Shown in pieces: positions 7,552 to 15,758 of a stretch of DNA of 46,639 bases (position 1 is the stretch's first letter; the number at the start of each line of letters is the position of its first letter). A model generated the notes under the pieces. That model saw only the letters and a program-made list of their open reading frames with translations. It did no database searches and was not told the DNA's origin. The DNA is from JBBSNV01 sp964458605 (GTDB lineage Bacteria; Pseudomonadota; Alphaproteobacteria; Reyranellales; JAQSWP01): the NCBI GenBank assembly GCA_964458605.1, contig CAYWLS010000029.1:1-46639 (forward strand). The letters run 5' to 3'. The translations under genes and the position numbers were made by a program.

Positions 7552-8238
7552 TCACAGGCCGAGCAGGACGGGCAGTTCGGCGAGGGTGCGGATTTCGGCC
7601 GCCAGCTCGCCAGGCAACTTCTCGCGCGGCGCGCCGGCACGATTGACCCAGACCGACCGGAAGCCGAAATCGGCCGAGGCATGCGCATCCCAGGCATTGG
7701 ACGATACGAAGCACATCCTGCCGGCTGGCAGGCCGAGCGCGGTTTCGGCCAGCCGATAGACCGAGGGATGCGGCTTGAAGACGCCGACCTGGTCGACGCT
7801 GAGCACGGCATCGAGTTGATCGGCAAATCCGGACGCGTCCACCGCCGCCTGGACCATGGCCCGAGACCCGTTGGAGAGGATGGCGGTGCGTTTGCCGGCT
7901 TTCTTCAGCCGCGCCAGCAATCCCTGGGCATCGGGGAACGGCGCCAACTTGAAATAGAGATCCATCAGGTCGGCGCGCAGGGCTGGATCGGCGATGCCGA
8001 GGGTGGCCAGTGAAACGTCGAGCGCGTCGCCGGTCAGTTGCCAGAAATCGGCATGCCGGCCGGAAATGCTGCGCAGCCAGGAATACTGCAACTGTCGCGT
8101 GCGCCATTGTTCGGCCAGCCGATCCGCATCGGGCCCGATGCGATGGCGCAGCTTCGCGGCGGCGGCGTTGACGTCGAACAGCGTGCCGTAGGCATCGAAC
8201 ACGCAGGCGGAGATGTCGAAAAGAGCAGCGCTCGGCAT
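7552..8238 (-). CDS. HAD-superfamily hydrolase, haloacid dehalogenase type II-like
   Basis: Encodes 228 residues from the ATG at 8238. The frame stays open further upstream but that part does not look coding. FDAYGTLFD at 14-22 holds the nucleophile Asp15. ILSNGS supplies the motif II serine/asparagine, and FKPHPSVY supplies the motif III lysine. SSNAWDAHASADFG matches the S-x-N-x-W-D region of L-2-haloacid dehalogenases. Type II members hydrolyse (S)-2-haloacids or related substrates by an Asp-ester mechanism. Physiological substrate unknown. It is co-directional with the dehydratase, gap eight bases. Confidence 0.86.
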   Translation of the reverse strand: MPSAALFDISACVFDAYGTLFDVNAAAAKLRHRIGPDADRLAEQWRTRQLQYSWLRSISGRHADFWQLTGDALDVSLATLGIADPALRADLMDLYFKLAPFPDAQGLLARLKKAGKRTAILSNGSRAMVQAAVDASGFADQLDAVLSVDQVGVFKPHPSVYRLAETALGLPAGRMCFVSSNAWDAHASADFGFRSVWVNRAGAPREKLPGELAAEIRTLAELPVLLGL

Positions 8239-8352
8239 GGCGTCCCCGGCGGATGAGGGCGACAGGATTGAAGCCCGCCCCGGCCTTGTCAACGCACGAG
8301 CGCGCCAGCGGCCCGGCGCCAGGCACATTGCAGCCATCGGGCCGTTTCTCGG

Positions 8353-10446
8353 CTAGTGAACGGCCAGGTTGATCGTGCGCACCGATGTCTGGAGCTTCTG
8401 GCGATAGACGTTGACCCCCTCCATCACCCGCTGGACGTAATTGCGCGTCTCGCGGAAGGGGATCAGTTCGACCCAGTCGATCATGTCGATACGCGGACCG
8501 CGCGGATCGCCGAACTGGTCGAGCCAGCGCGACACCCGATTGGGACCGGCATTGTAGGCGGCCATCGCCAGCTCCGGGGTGCCGGCGAATTTCTCCAGCA
8601 TGTCGGCCAGATAGGCCGAGCCCAGCGTGGCGTTGTACGAGGCATCGCTGGTCAGGCGGGCTTGGGCGAACGGCATGTTGAGCGCCTTGGCCACGCGCTT
8701 GCCGGTATCGGGCATGAGCTGCATGAGGCCCATCGCCCCGGCCGAGGACACGATGCTGACGTCGAACTGGCTCTCCTGCCGCGACAGCGCCAGCACCAGC
8801 GCCTTGTCGGCGGCCAGTTTGCCGGTGATGTTGGGCACGGGGAACGAGGCCTCGTTGAGCAGCGTGCCGCCTTCCACGGATTTCTTGGCCACCTGGATGG
8901 CGATGTCCGCGCGACCCATATCGAGCGCCAGTTCGCCGACCAGGCGCCTGGTGCCCGGCTCGGTGGCGTCGATGGTCAGGCGGATGAGGAACGGCCTGGC
9001 GCGCTTGTCCTCGCCGACCTGGTGGAACAGCCGGGCAAGGACCACCAGCTCGTTGCGCTGGAATGCGGCCAATTGGGCGGCGCTATAGGCCGGATCGCTG
9101 GGCAGATTGAGGCGAGCGAGGCCCAATTGCCGGGCGGCCAGTTGTCCATAATAGGTGTCGCCGAATTCGGCGGCATTGCGATACATCGCGGCCGCTTCGT
9201 TCGCCCGGCCGGCGGCGGCCAGGGCCCGGCCGGTCCAGTAGGCTGCGCGCGCCTTGGAGATCGGCATCGACACGCCGGCATAGAGCTTCTGGAAATGCGG
9301 CAGCGCCAGGTCGGGCCGCTTCATGAACTGAAGGGCGATCCAGCCCGCCAGCCACTCGCCCTCGGCGAATGCTCCACCCGAACTGCCGCCGTGGTCGCGG
9401 GCGATCCTGTAGGCATCCTCGGTGCGGCCGAGCGACAGCAACTCGCGTGCCTGATAGCCGCGTTCGATCCACCAGGCATCGCCGTGATCGCCGTTGCCCT
9501 TGATGGTTGCCAGCAGCATCTGCGCTTCGTCGTCGCGATCGGTGCGGCGCAGCCACCGCACGCGATCGAACAGCAGGCCGGGATCCTTCTGCAGCGCCGG
9601 TGGAACCAGGGCAAGCTGGCTCTCCGCATCGGCCGCCTTGGTCATCATGGCGATGCGCGCCAGCGCCACGAGCTGGTGGGGGGCGTCGAGCAGCGGCACG
9701 ATGCGCCGGGCATTGGTGTCGTCGCCCTGCCACAGCAGCCGATCGACCCGCGCCCAGTAATCGGACTGGGTCAGGAAGCTGCCGTAGCGATCGAAGAAGC
9801 CCTGCTCGTGGCCGGGATTGAGCTCGAGATTGACCCAGTACTGGCGGACCTTGGCATTGAACTGGTCGGCCGGTATCCGGCCAGCCAGCGCGTCGAGATG
9901 GCGCAGGCCGCCGTCGCCGGTGATCGGGCCGTCCTTGGCATAGAAGCGCGCGATCAGGTCGAGCGGCGTGTCGAGCTGCAATCGCTCCTCGGCGCGCCGC
10001 TTCAGGGTGGGGGCGTCGGGCCAGCCCGGATTGGCCATCATGAAAGCGGCGATGGTGGCGAAGCTGGCATCGGTATTGGTGTCGCGCAGGTAGAGCCATT
10101 GCACGTATTTGGCGGCGACGGCCTGATGGGCGGCATTGGCCGCCTCCATGGCATCGCCCCATTTCGCCTCGTCGGCAGCCTTGAGTGCGCGCTCGAAGGA
10201 TTTGGCCTCGGCCGGCGACATCAGGGCGCCGGCCAGACTGGCGTGGGCGGCTGGCGGAGCCGGCGGTTTCCTGACCTGGTTGGAAACGGCAGCCGGCGGC
10301 TTCTTGGCCGGACTGTTGGGCTGGGCCTGCGCCAGGGACGCTATGAGCAGGGAGAGGATGAGCGCCGCGCTATACGCAACGGCGCGAGTCGACGATTGAT
10401 ATCGCGTCGCAAGGAATGCCGCTAAACTCATGATTAAAGGCATCAT
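8353..10446 (-). CDS. soluble lytic murein transglycosylase (Slt70-type)
   Basis: Encodes 697 residues from the first of several in-frame ATGs (10446, 10443, 10431). The start at 10431 gives an equally good signal peptide. A hydrophobic segment ending in ASLAQA marks export to the periplasm. The long middle is an alpha-helical superhelix of short repeats, as in Slt70. The C-terminal catalytic domain begins with ALSRQESQFD, where Glu558 is the expected catalytic acid, followed by SAGAMGLMQLMP and AMAAYNAGPNRV, the classic family 1 lytic transglycosylase motifs. It cleaves MurNAc-GlcNAc bonds to form 1,6-anhydro ends. The divergent neighbour is dapA. Confidence 0.93.
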   Translation of the reverse strand: MMPLIMSLAAFLATRYQSSTRAVAYSAALILSLLIASLAQAQPNSPAKKPPAAVSNQVRKPPAPPAAHASLAGALMSPAEAKSFERALKAADEAKWGDAMEAANAAHQAVAAKYVQWLYLRDTNTDASFATIAAFMMANPGWPDAPTLKRRAEERLQLDTPLDLIARFYAKDGPITGDGGLRHLDALAGRIPADQFNAKVRQYWVNLELNPGHEQGFFDRYGSFLTQSDYWARVDRLLWQGDDTNARRIVPLLDAPHQLVALARIAMMTKAADAESQLALVPPALQKDPGLLFDRVRWLRRTDRDDEAQMLLATIKGNGDHGDAWWIERGYQARELLSLGRTEDAYRIARDHGGSSGGAFAEGEWLAGWIALQFMKRPDLALPHFQKLYAGVSMPISKARAAYWTGRALAAAGRANEAAAMYRNAAEFGDTYYGQLAARQLGLARLNLPSDPAYSAAQLAAFQRNELVVLARLFHQVGEDKRARPFLIRLTIDATEPGTRRLVGELALDMGRADIAIQVAKKSVEGGTLLNEASFPVPNITGKLAADKALVLALSRQESQFDVSIVSSAGAMGLMQLMPDTGKRVAKALNMPFAQARLTSDASYNATLGSAYLADMLEKFAGTPELAMAAYNAGPNRVSRWLDQFGDPRGPRIDMIDWVELIPFRETRNYVQRVMEGVNVYRQKLQTSVRTINLAVH

Positions 10447-10496
10447 ATACCAATCGACCGCGAAGGTCTACGCACAGCCTACCAGGGCTCGTGTTC

Positions 10497-10525
10497 TTGC
10501 CGGTCGCAACGCCACGTTATATGGT
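10497..10525 (+). promoter_or_regulatory. predicted sigma-70 promoter of dapA
   Basis: TTGCCG (10497-10502), 17-base spacer, TATGGT (10520-10525). An overlapping TATATG gives a poorer spacing of 15. The leader to the dapA ATG would be about 50 bases and contains GGAGG-type ribosome-binding bases at 10569-10574. Confidence 0.5.
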
Positions 10526-10579
10526 CGCCGGTCATAGCAAAGGCGCGGCCGGACGGTCCGGTCGCGGCGGAGGAATTCG

Positions 10580-11458
10580 ATGTTCAAGGGATCGTTCGTC
10601 GCCCTGATCACGCCGTTCAAGGACGGCAAGGTCGACGAGGCCGCCTTCCAGTCGTTCGTCGACTGGCAGATCCGGGAAGGCACGCACGGGCTGGTGCCCT
10701 GCGGCACCACCGGTGAGTCGCCCACCATGAGCCACGAAGAGCACCATCGCGTGGTCGAGATGTGCATCGAGGTGGCCAGGGGCAAGAAAGTGCCGGTCAT
10801 GGCCGGCACCGGCTCCAATTCGACGGAAGAGGCGATCAGCCTGACCAGGCACGCCAAGAGGGCGGGCGCCGACGCGGTGCTGGTGGTGACGCCCTATTAC
10901 AACAAGCCGACCCAAGAGGGACTCTATCGCCACTACAAGGCGATCAACGATGCCGTCGACATTCCGATCTTCGTCTACAACATCCCGCCGCGATCGGTGG
11001 TGGACATCACGCCCGAGACCATGGCGCGCATCGCCAGCCTGCCCAACGTGCTGGGCATCAAGGAAGCGACCGGCGACGTCACCCGCTTCACCAAGCACCG
11101 CCGGCTGATCAAGAAGAAGTTTGTCCAGCTTTCGGGCGACGATGCGCTGGCCCTGGCGCAGATGGCCCATGGCGGCGAAGGCTGCATCTCGGTCACGGCC
11201 AATGTGGCGCCGCGCCTGGTGTCGCAGTTCCAGACCGCCTGCCTGGCCGGCAAGTTCGACCAGGCGCGGGAACTGCACGACCGGCTGGCGCCGCTGCATG
11301 AAGCGATGTTCGTCGAGGCCAGCCCCGGTCCGGTCAAGTACGGCGCCAGCCTGCTGGGCAAGTGCTCGGCCGACACGCGCCTGCCGATTTGCGAGATCGC
11401 CGAAAGCAGCAAGCAGGCGGTGCGCAAGGCCATGACCGATGTCGGCCTGCTGAACTAG
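10580..11458 (+). CDS. dapA: 4-hydroxy-tetrahydrodipicolinate synthase
   Basis: Encodes 292 residues, the usual DapA length. It condenses pyruvate with aspartate semialdehyde, the first committed step to lysine and diaminopimelate. GTTGES (42-47) contains the proton-relay threonines. Tyr133 in FVYNIPPR is the relay tyrosine and Arg138 binds the carboxylate. Lys161 in GIKEATGD forms the Schiff base. The start has a good ribosome-binding site (GCGGAGGAATTCG). It is first in a long co-directional run with smpB ten bases downstream, an arrangement common in alphaproteobacteria. Confidence 0.96.
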   Translation: MFKGSFVALITPFKDGKVDEAAFQSFVDWQIREGTHGLVPCGTTGESPTMSHEEHHRVVEMCIEVARGKKVPVMAGTGSNSTEEAISLTRHAKRAGADAVLVVTPYYNKPTQEGLYRHYKAINDAVDIPIFVYNIPPRSVVDITPETMARIASLPNVLGIKEATGDVTRFTKHRRLIKKKFVQLSGDDALALAQMAHGGEGCISVTANVAPRLVSQFQTACLAGKFDQARELHDRLAPLHEAMFVEASPGPVKYGASLLGKCSADTRLPICEIAESSKQAVRKAMTDVGLLN

Positions 11459-11468
11459 ATATCCGGAC

Positions 11469-11942
11469 ATGGCGCGGTTCGTTCCGGCCGAGGCCGCCAC
11501 CATGGCGGCGCAAAACCGGAAGGCTCGGCACAACTACTTCATCGAAGACACGCTCGAGGCCGGCATCATGCTGACCGGCACCGAGGTCAAAGCCTTGCGC
11601 GCCGGCAAGAGCAACATCACCGACGCCTTCGCCACCGAGCAGAAGGGCGAATTGTTCCTGGTCAACGCCCATATCCCCGAATACGGCCAGGGCAACCGCT
11701 TCAACCATCCGCCCCGCCGGCCGCGCAAGCTGCTGCTGCATCGGCGGCAGATCAACAAGCTGCTGGGCGCCATCAAGCGCGAGGGCGTGACCATCGTGCC
11801 GCTGTCGATCTACTTCAACCAGCGCGGCCTGGCCAAGGTCGAGCTGGGTCTGGCCACCGGCAAGAAACAGCACGACAAGCGCGCCACCGCCAAGGCGCGC
11901 GACTGGCAGCGCGAGCGCGCCCGGCTGCTGCGCAACAGGTGA
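11469..11942 (+). CDS. smpB: SsrA (tmRNA)-binding protein SmpB
   Basis: Encodes 157 residues. GTEVKALRAGK and the later KVELGLATGKKQHDKR are diagnostic of SmpB, the tmRNA partner that rescues stalled ribosomes. The basic C-terminal tail (ARDWQRERARLLRNR) is the part that enters the mRNA channel. Alternative in-frame starts exist 11 residues downstream (MAAQNRKAR), and that shorter form is nearer the usual SmpB N-terminus. No tmRNA gene is visible nearby. Confidence 0.95.
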   Translation: MARFVPAEAATMAAQNRKARHNYFIEDTLEAGIMLTGTEVKALRAGKSNITDAFATEQKGELFLVNAHIPEYGQGNRFNHPPRRPRKLLLHRRQINKLLGAIKREGVTIVPLSIYFNQRGLAKVELGLATGKKQHDKRATAKARDWQRERARLLRNR

Positions 11943-11946
11943 CGAG

Positions 11947-12615
11947 ATGGACGATGGGAAGTCGCCCAGCGTGCTGGGCAAGATCAAGGACAAGCTGATC
12001 GCTTCCAAGCAGCAATGGGCCAGGGAAGGCCGGCTGCTGACCGGCGAGGGCGCCAAGCCCGCGGTACGTTTGCCGCCCGGCCAGCGCCAGGTGCAGAACT
12101 GGCCGGTGCTGGATCTCGGCCTGCAACCCGACGTGCCCAAGGCCGCCTGGCAGCTCACGGTCGATGGCCTGGTCGAGCAGCCCCTGACCTGGAATTGGGG
12201 CCAGTTTACCGATCTGCCGCAGGTGCGGTTGCGCAGCGACATCCATTGCGTCACCGCCTGGTCGCGCTATGACAACGATTGGGACGGCGTGGCGACCGGC
12301 ACGATCCTCGATCTGGTCAAGCCCAAGCCCGAAGCCCGGCACGTCATCTTCCATGCCTATGACGGCTACACCACCAATGTAACGGTGGAGAGCTTCGCCG
12401 CGCCGGATGCGCTGCTGGCCCATAGCTGGATGGGCGAGCCGATCGGCCGCGAGCATGGCGGGCCGCTGCGCGTGGTGATCCCCAAGCTCTATTTCTGGAA
12501 GAGCGCCAAGTGGCTGCGGCGCATCGAGTTCAGCGCGGTCGACCAGCCCGGCTTCTGGGAGACGCGCGGCTATCACAACCAAGCCGATCCCTGGAAAGAG
12601 GAGCGCTACAGCTAG
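11947..12615 (+). CDS. molybdopterin-dependent oxidoreductase (sulfite oxidase-like domain, cytoplasmic)
   Basis: Encodes 222 residues. The sequence DIHCVTAWSRYD (98-109) carries Cys101, the expected Mo ligand of the sulfite oxidase/YedY (MsrP) molybdopterin fold. IPKLYFWKSAKWLRRIEF near the C-terminus is also typical. There is no Tat signal and no cytochrome or dimerisation domain, so this is a short cytoplasmic relative of sulfite oxidase. Substrate and electron acceptor are unknown. It follows smpB by four bases and precedes a glutathione peroxidase, which suggests a redox or methionine-sulfoxide-type role, but that is an inference. Confidence 0.85.
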   Translation: MDDGKSPSVLGKIKDKLIASKQQWAREGRLLTGEGAKPAVRLPPGQRQVQNWPVLDLGLQPDVPKAAWQLTVDGLVEQPLTWNWGQFTDLPQVRLRSDIHCVTAWSRYDNDWDGVATGTILDLVKPKPEARHVIFHAYDGYTTNVTVESFAAPDALLAHSWMGEPIGREHGGPLRVVIPKLYFWKSAKWLRRIEFSAVDQPGFWETRGYHNQADPWKEERYS

Positions 12616-12631
12616 CGCCAGGAGGACGATC

Positions 12632-13105
12632 ATGAGCGCCGCCGATTACACCCTGCGCAGCATCGACGGCACCATGCTGCCGCTGAAGAAATTCATCGGC
12701 CATCCGGTGCTGCTGGTCAACGTCGCCTCGGCCTGCGGCTTCACCCCGCAATATGCCGGCCTGCAGAAGCTGCACGAGAAATACGGACCCAAAGGCCTGG
12801 TGGTGCTGGGCGTGCCGTCCAACGATTTCGGCGCCCAGGAGCCGGGCAGCGAGAAGGAGATCAAGCAGTTCTGCGAGACCAGCTTCGGCGTCACCTTCCC
12901 GATGGCCTCGAAGGAGCATGTGGTCGGCGGCGCTGCCCATCCGCTCTATCGCTGGATCGCCCAGCAACTGGGCGAGGGCGGCGCGCCGCGCTGGAACTTT
13001 CACAAATACCTGATCGGCAAGAACGGCGAATTGCTCGAGGCCTGGGGCAGTCGCACCGCGCCGGACGCGCCCGAAGTGGCGGCGGCGATCGAAAAGGCGC
13101 TGTGA
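12632..13105 (+). CDS. glutathione peroxidase family protein (thiol peroxidase)
   Basis: Encodes 157 residues with a GGAGG ribosome-binding site. It has a thioredoxin fold with peroxidatic Cys35 in NVASACGFTPQY, a likely resolving Cys81 in QFCETSFGV, and the W-N-F triplet at 121-123. The fourth member of the usual tetrad, the Gln of NQFG, is Asp65 here (SNDFGAQEPG). As far as I recall this substitution occurs in other alphaproteobacterial homologues, so activity is not excluded. It reduces hydrogen peroxide or organic peroxides, probably with thioredoxin as donor as in other Cys-type enzymes. Its stop overlaps the next gene. Confidence 0.9.
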   Translation: MSAADYTLRSIDGTMLPLKKFIGHPVLLVNVASACGFTPQYAGLQKLHEKYGPKGLVVLGVPSNDFGAQEPGSEKEIKQFCETSFGVTFPMASKEHVVGGAAHPLYRWIAQQLGEGGAPRWNFHKYLIGKNGELLEAWGSRTAPDAPEVAAAIEKAL

Positions 13106-13482
13106 TGGGCGCGGCGCAAGACGCTATCGGGATGACGGTGCGCGATACCGCGACGATCGAGAGCTGGCACGCCCATGTCTATTTCGATGCCGGCTCGCGT
13201 GCGGCGGCCTGGGCGTTGCGCGCGGCCATCATGCGCGACTTCGCCGGCCGCATGGAGATGGGGCGCTTCCACGAACGGCCGGTCGGCCCGCATCCGATGG
13301 GAAGCTATCAGGTCGCTTTCGCGCCAGACCAGTTCAATTCCATCGTGCCGTGGCTGGCGCTCAATCGCGGCGAGCTGATCGTGTTCACCCATCCCAACAC
13401 CGGCGACGATCTGGGCGACCATCGCGACCGGGCGATCTGGATGGGCGCCACGATGGATCTCGATCTGTCGGTGCTGAAATAG
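13105..13482 (+). CDS. DOPA 4,5-dioxygenase family protein
   Basis: Encodes 125 residues from the ATG at 13105, which shares bases with the glutathione peroxidase stop (TGATG). A GTG at 13102 is an alternative. The sequence ESWHAHVYFD near the N-terminus, the middle RFHERPVGPHPMGSYQV and LIVFTHPNTGDD match the short bacterial members of the DOPA 4,5-dioxygenase family. The histidines in HAHVYF, PHPMG and FTHPN are likely metal ligands. Plant and fungal members cleave catechol rings extradiol. The function of these small bacterial forms is poorly known. Confidence 0.8.
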   Translation: MGAAQDAIGMTVRDTATIESWHAHVYFDAGSRAAAWALRAAIMRDFAGRMEMGRFHERPVGPHPMGSYQVAFAPDQFNSIVPWLALNRGELIVFTHPNTGDDLGDHRDRAIWMGATMDLDLSVLK

Positions 13483-13484
13483 CG

Positions 13485-14375
13485 ATGGTCAGGCGGGTCA
13501 GGACGCCCAGCCTCAGCATCGCCTATGAAGAGCACGGGGCGGGCGACGCTGCGCCGGTCATCCTGCTGCACGGCTTCCCCTACGATCCGCGCGCCTATGA
13601 CGACATGATCGCGCCGCTGATCAAGCAGGGCCTGCGCGTGATCGTGCCCTATCTGCGCGGTTACGGGCCGACGCGGTTCCTGTCGGCCGATACGCCGCGC
13701 TCGGGCCAGCAAGCGGCGTTGGGCAAGGATCTGCTCGATCTGATGGATGCGCTCGACCTGCCGCAAGCGGCCCTGCTGGGTTACGACTGGGGCGGCCGCG
13801 CCGCCTGCGTCGTGGCGGCGCTGTGGCCCAGGCGGGTGCGGGGCCTGGTGTCGATCGGCGGCTACAACATCCAGGACATCGCCGCTTCGGTCAAGCCGGC
13901 TTCGGCCGAGCAGGAGCATCGCCTCTGGTACCAGTACTACTTCCACACCGAGCGCGGCCGCGCCGGCCTGCAGGCCAATCGCGACGATATCTGCAAGCTG
14001 CTGTGGCGATTGTGGTCGCCCAACTGGCGTTTCGACGCGGCGACCTATGCCGTTTCCGCCAAGTCGTTCAAGAACCCCGATTTCGTCGACGTGGTGATCA
14101 AGTCCTATCGCCACCGCTATGGCTATGCGCCGGGCGATCCGGCGCTGGAGCCGATCGAGCGCAGGCTGGCCCGGCAACCCAAGATCGCGGTGCCGACCAT
14201 CGTGCTGCATGGCGGCGGCGACGGCGTGACGCCGGTGGCGAGTACCGAGGGCCACGCCTGGCACTTCACCGGCTTTTATCAGCGTCGCGTCATCCCCAAG
14301 GCCGGCCACAATCTGCCGCAGGAAAAGCCCCGGGAAGTAGCGCGGGCGCTGCTCGACCTGCTCGCGCGCTGCTAG
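13485..14375 (+). CDS. alpha/beta hydrolase with Asp nucleophile (epoxide hydrolase/dehalogenase-like)
   Basis: Encodes 296 residues from the ATG at 13485, two bases after the previous stop. HGFPYDPRAY holds the oxyanion-hole HGFP motif. The nucleophile elbow reads LLGYDWGG, placing Asp101 where esterases have serine. GYDWGG is the signature of epoxide hydrolases and haloalkane dehalogenases. The acid is probably the Asp of HGGGDGVTP, and the catalytic histidine is in KAGHNLPQEKP. The cap domain includes WYQYYFHTERG, resembling epoxide-hydrolase caps. Substrate unknown. Confidence 0.85.
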   Translation: MVRRVRTPSLSIAYEEHGAGDAAPVILLHGFPYDPRAYDDMIAPLIKQGLRVIVPYLRGYGPTRFLSADTPRSGQQAALGKDLLDLMDALDLPQAALLGYDWGGRAACVVAALWPRRVRGLVSIGGYNIQDIAASVKPASAEQEHRLWYQYYFHTERGRAGLQANRDDICKLLWRLWSPNWRFDAATYAVSAKSFKNPDFVDVVIKSYRHRYGYAPGDPALEPIERRLARQPKIAVPTIVLHGGGDGVTPVASTEGHAWHFTGFYQRRVIPKAGHNLPQEKPREVARALLDLLARC

Positions 14376-14405
14376 ACTGCAAGCCGGCAACAGGGGGAGG
14401 CGGAT

Positions 14406-15146
14406 GTGGCGGGCAAGATCTATGTCGGGATCGGCGGCTGGACCTTCGAGCCGTGGCGCGGCCCCTTCTACCCCGACGGCCTGCCGCACAAGCGGGAGCT
14501 GGAATTCGCTTCGCGCGCGGTGACCTCGATCGAGATCAACGGCACCTACTATTCGACCTTCAAGCCCGAGAGCTGGCGCAAATGGCGCGACGAGACGCCC
14601 GACAACTTCGTGTTCTCGGTCAAGGCCTCGCGCTTTTGCACCAACCGCCGCGTGCTGGCCGAGGCCGGCGATTCGGTCAAACGCTTCATGGAGCAGGGGC
14701 TGACCGAGCTCGGTCCCAAGCTGGGGCCGATCAACTGGCAGTTCATGGCGACCAAGAAATTCGACGCCGAGGATTTTGGTGCATTCCTGAAGCTGCTGCC
14801 CAAGAAGCAGGATGGCTTGGCCTTGCGTCACGTCGTGGAAGTGCGCAGTCCGACCTTCGCCACCAAGGCGTTCTACGATCTGGCCAAGAAGCACGGTGTG
14901 GCGATCGTCTATGCCAAGGACGAGGAATTTCCCGAGATCGACCAGCCCACCGCCGATTTCACCTATGCCCGCCTGATGGCGACGCAGGAGAAGCTGAAGA
15001 CCGGCGTCGGCGAGGCCGAACTCGACGGCTTAGCCAGGCAGCTCAGGAAATGGGCCAGGCGCGGCGACGTGTTCGCCTATTTCATCTCCGGCGCCAAGGT
15101 CCGCAACCCAGCGGCGGCCCAGGCGCTGATCAAGAAGCTGGGCTAG
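14406..15146 (+). CDS. DUF72 domain protein (TIM-barrel family)
   Basis: Encodes 246 residues from a GTG start at 14406, with a G-rich ribosome-binding stretch (GGGGGAGGCGG) just upstream. VGIGGWTFEPWRGPFYP and EINGTYYSTFKPESWRKW are typical of DUF72, a widespread TIM-barrel family of unproven function, sometimes suspected to act on nucleic acids or sugars. LRHVVEVRSPTF and the C-terminal FAYFISGAKVRNPAAA also fit. It is last in the run starting with dapA, and its last four bases overlap the 3' end of the convergent HD gene. Confidence 0.88.
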   Translation: MAGKIYVGIGGWTFEPWRGPFYPDGLPHKRELEFASRAVTSIEINGTYYSTFKPESWRKWRDETPDNFVFSVKASRFCTNRRVLAEAGDSVKRFMEQGLTELGPKLGPINWQFMATKKFDAEDFGAFLKLLPKKQDGLALRHVVEVRSPTFATKAFYDLAKKHGVAIVYAKDEEFPEIDQPTADFTYARLMATQEKLKTGVGEAELDGLARQLRKWARRGDVFAYFISGAKVRNPAAAQALIKKLG

Positions 15147-15748
15147 CTTTCGCTATGTCCGCCCTCGGCGCCGCGTTTCAGGTTGTCGCGGGCTTGGGCT
15201 TCGTAGCGCTGGCGAAACAGCGGCGTTGCGAAAAGATGGGTGCGCCGCAGCATGCTGCGATAGAAATTCTCGCGCGCTGCCCAGAATTGGTCGGCCGACT
15301 CGAACAGGACCTGGAACTCGCGCTCGATGGCATGAGCATGGCGATCGAACTCCGGCCACGGCGCGCCCAAACGATAGAGATCGAGATCGACGACGCGGGC
15401 TGCGTCTGGCATCGGCTCGCCGTTATGCATGGTTTCCAGGATGATGCGCTCGGCAGTCAGCAGCGACGTCTTGTCGACCACGTTGCCCAAGATCGGATTG
15501 TTGGCGGCAGTAGCCAGCATTAGCTTGGCCGATAGTTTTTCGTTTATGCCTTTGTCGACGCCTGGCACATAGACCGCGTCGTGCCACAACACGGCCAGTT
15601 CTTCCGCTGGCAATAAATCCAGCGCCAGGCCGTGCGCCAGAGCGATGATTTCCTGTATATGCCCGGCATCGTGATAGAAGCGATGCGGCTGGCGGTAATG
15701 TGCCAGCGCCAGTTCGACTATGGCCGCATCGTTGAAAAGCGAGCCCAT
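15143..15748 (-). CDS. HD-domain metal-dependent phosphohydrolase
   Basis: Encodes 201 residues. YHDAGHI (25-31) and WHDAVYVPG (near 55) carry the His and His-Asp metal-binding residues, and NE in INEKLSA and the later E-x-x-H pattern (TMHNGEP) complete an HD-type site. Homologues are annotated as predicted metal-dependent HD phosphohydrolases and often have nucleotide substrates, but the substrate is not known. It follows the uracil-DNA glycosylase by ten bases and is the last gene of the NYN-UDG-HD operon. It overlaps the end of the DUF72 gene tail to tail by four bases. Confidence 0.83.
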   Translation of the reverse strand: MGSLFNDAAIVELALAHYRQPHRFYHDAGHIQEIIALAHGLALDLLPAEELAVLWHDAVYVPGVDKGINEKLSAKLMLATAANNPILGNVVDKTSLLTAERIILETMHNGEPMPDAARVVDLDLYRLGAPWPEFDRHAHAIEREFQVLFESADQFWAARENFYRSMLRRTHLFATPLFRQRYEAQARDNLKRGAEGGHSES

Positions 15749-15758
15749 TGTCGTGCGC

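Noticed and set aside
8340..8365. 7-bp inverted repeat GGCCGTT/AACGGCC at the slt stop
   Set aside because: The 12-base loop and short arms are expected by chance in GC-rich DNA; no T tract, and half of it is coding.
11459..11468. tmRNA (ssrA) gene next to smpB
   Set aside because: Only ten bases separate dapA and smpB, and no alanyl-tRNA-like ends were seen elsewhere in the window.
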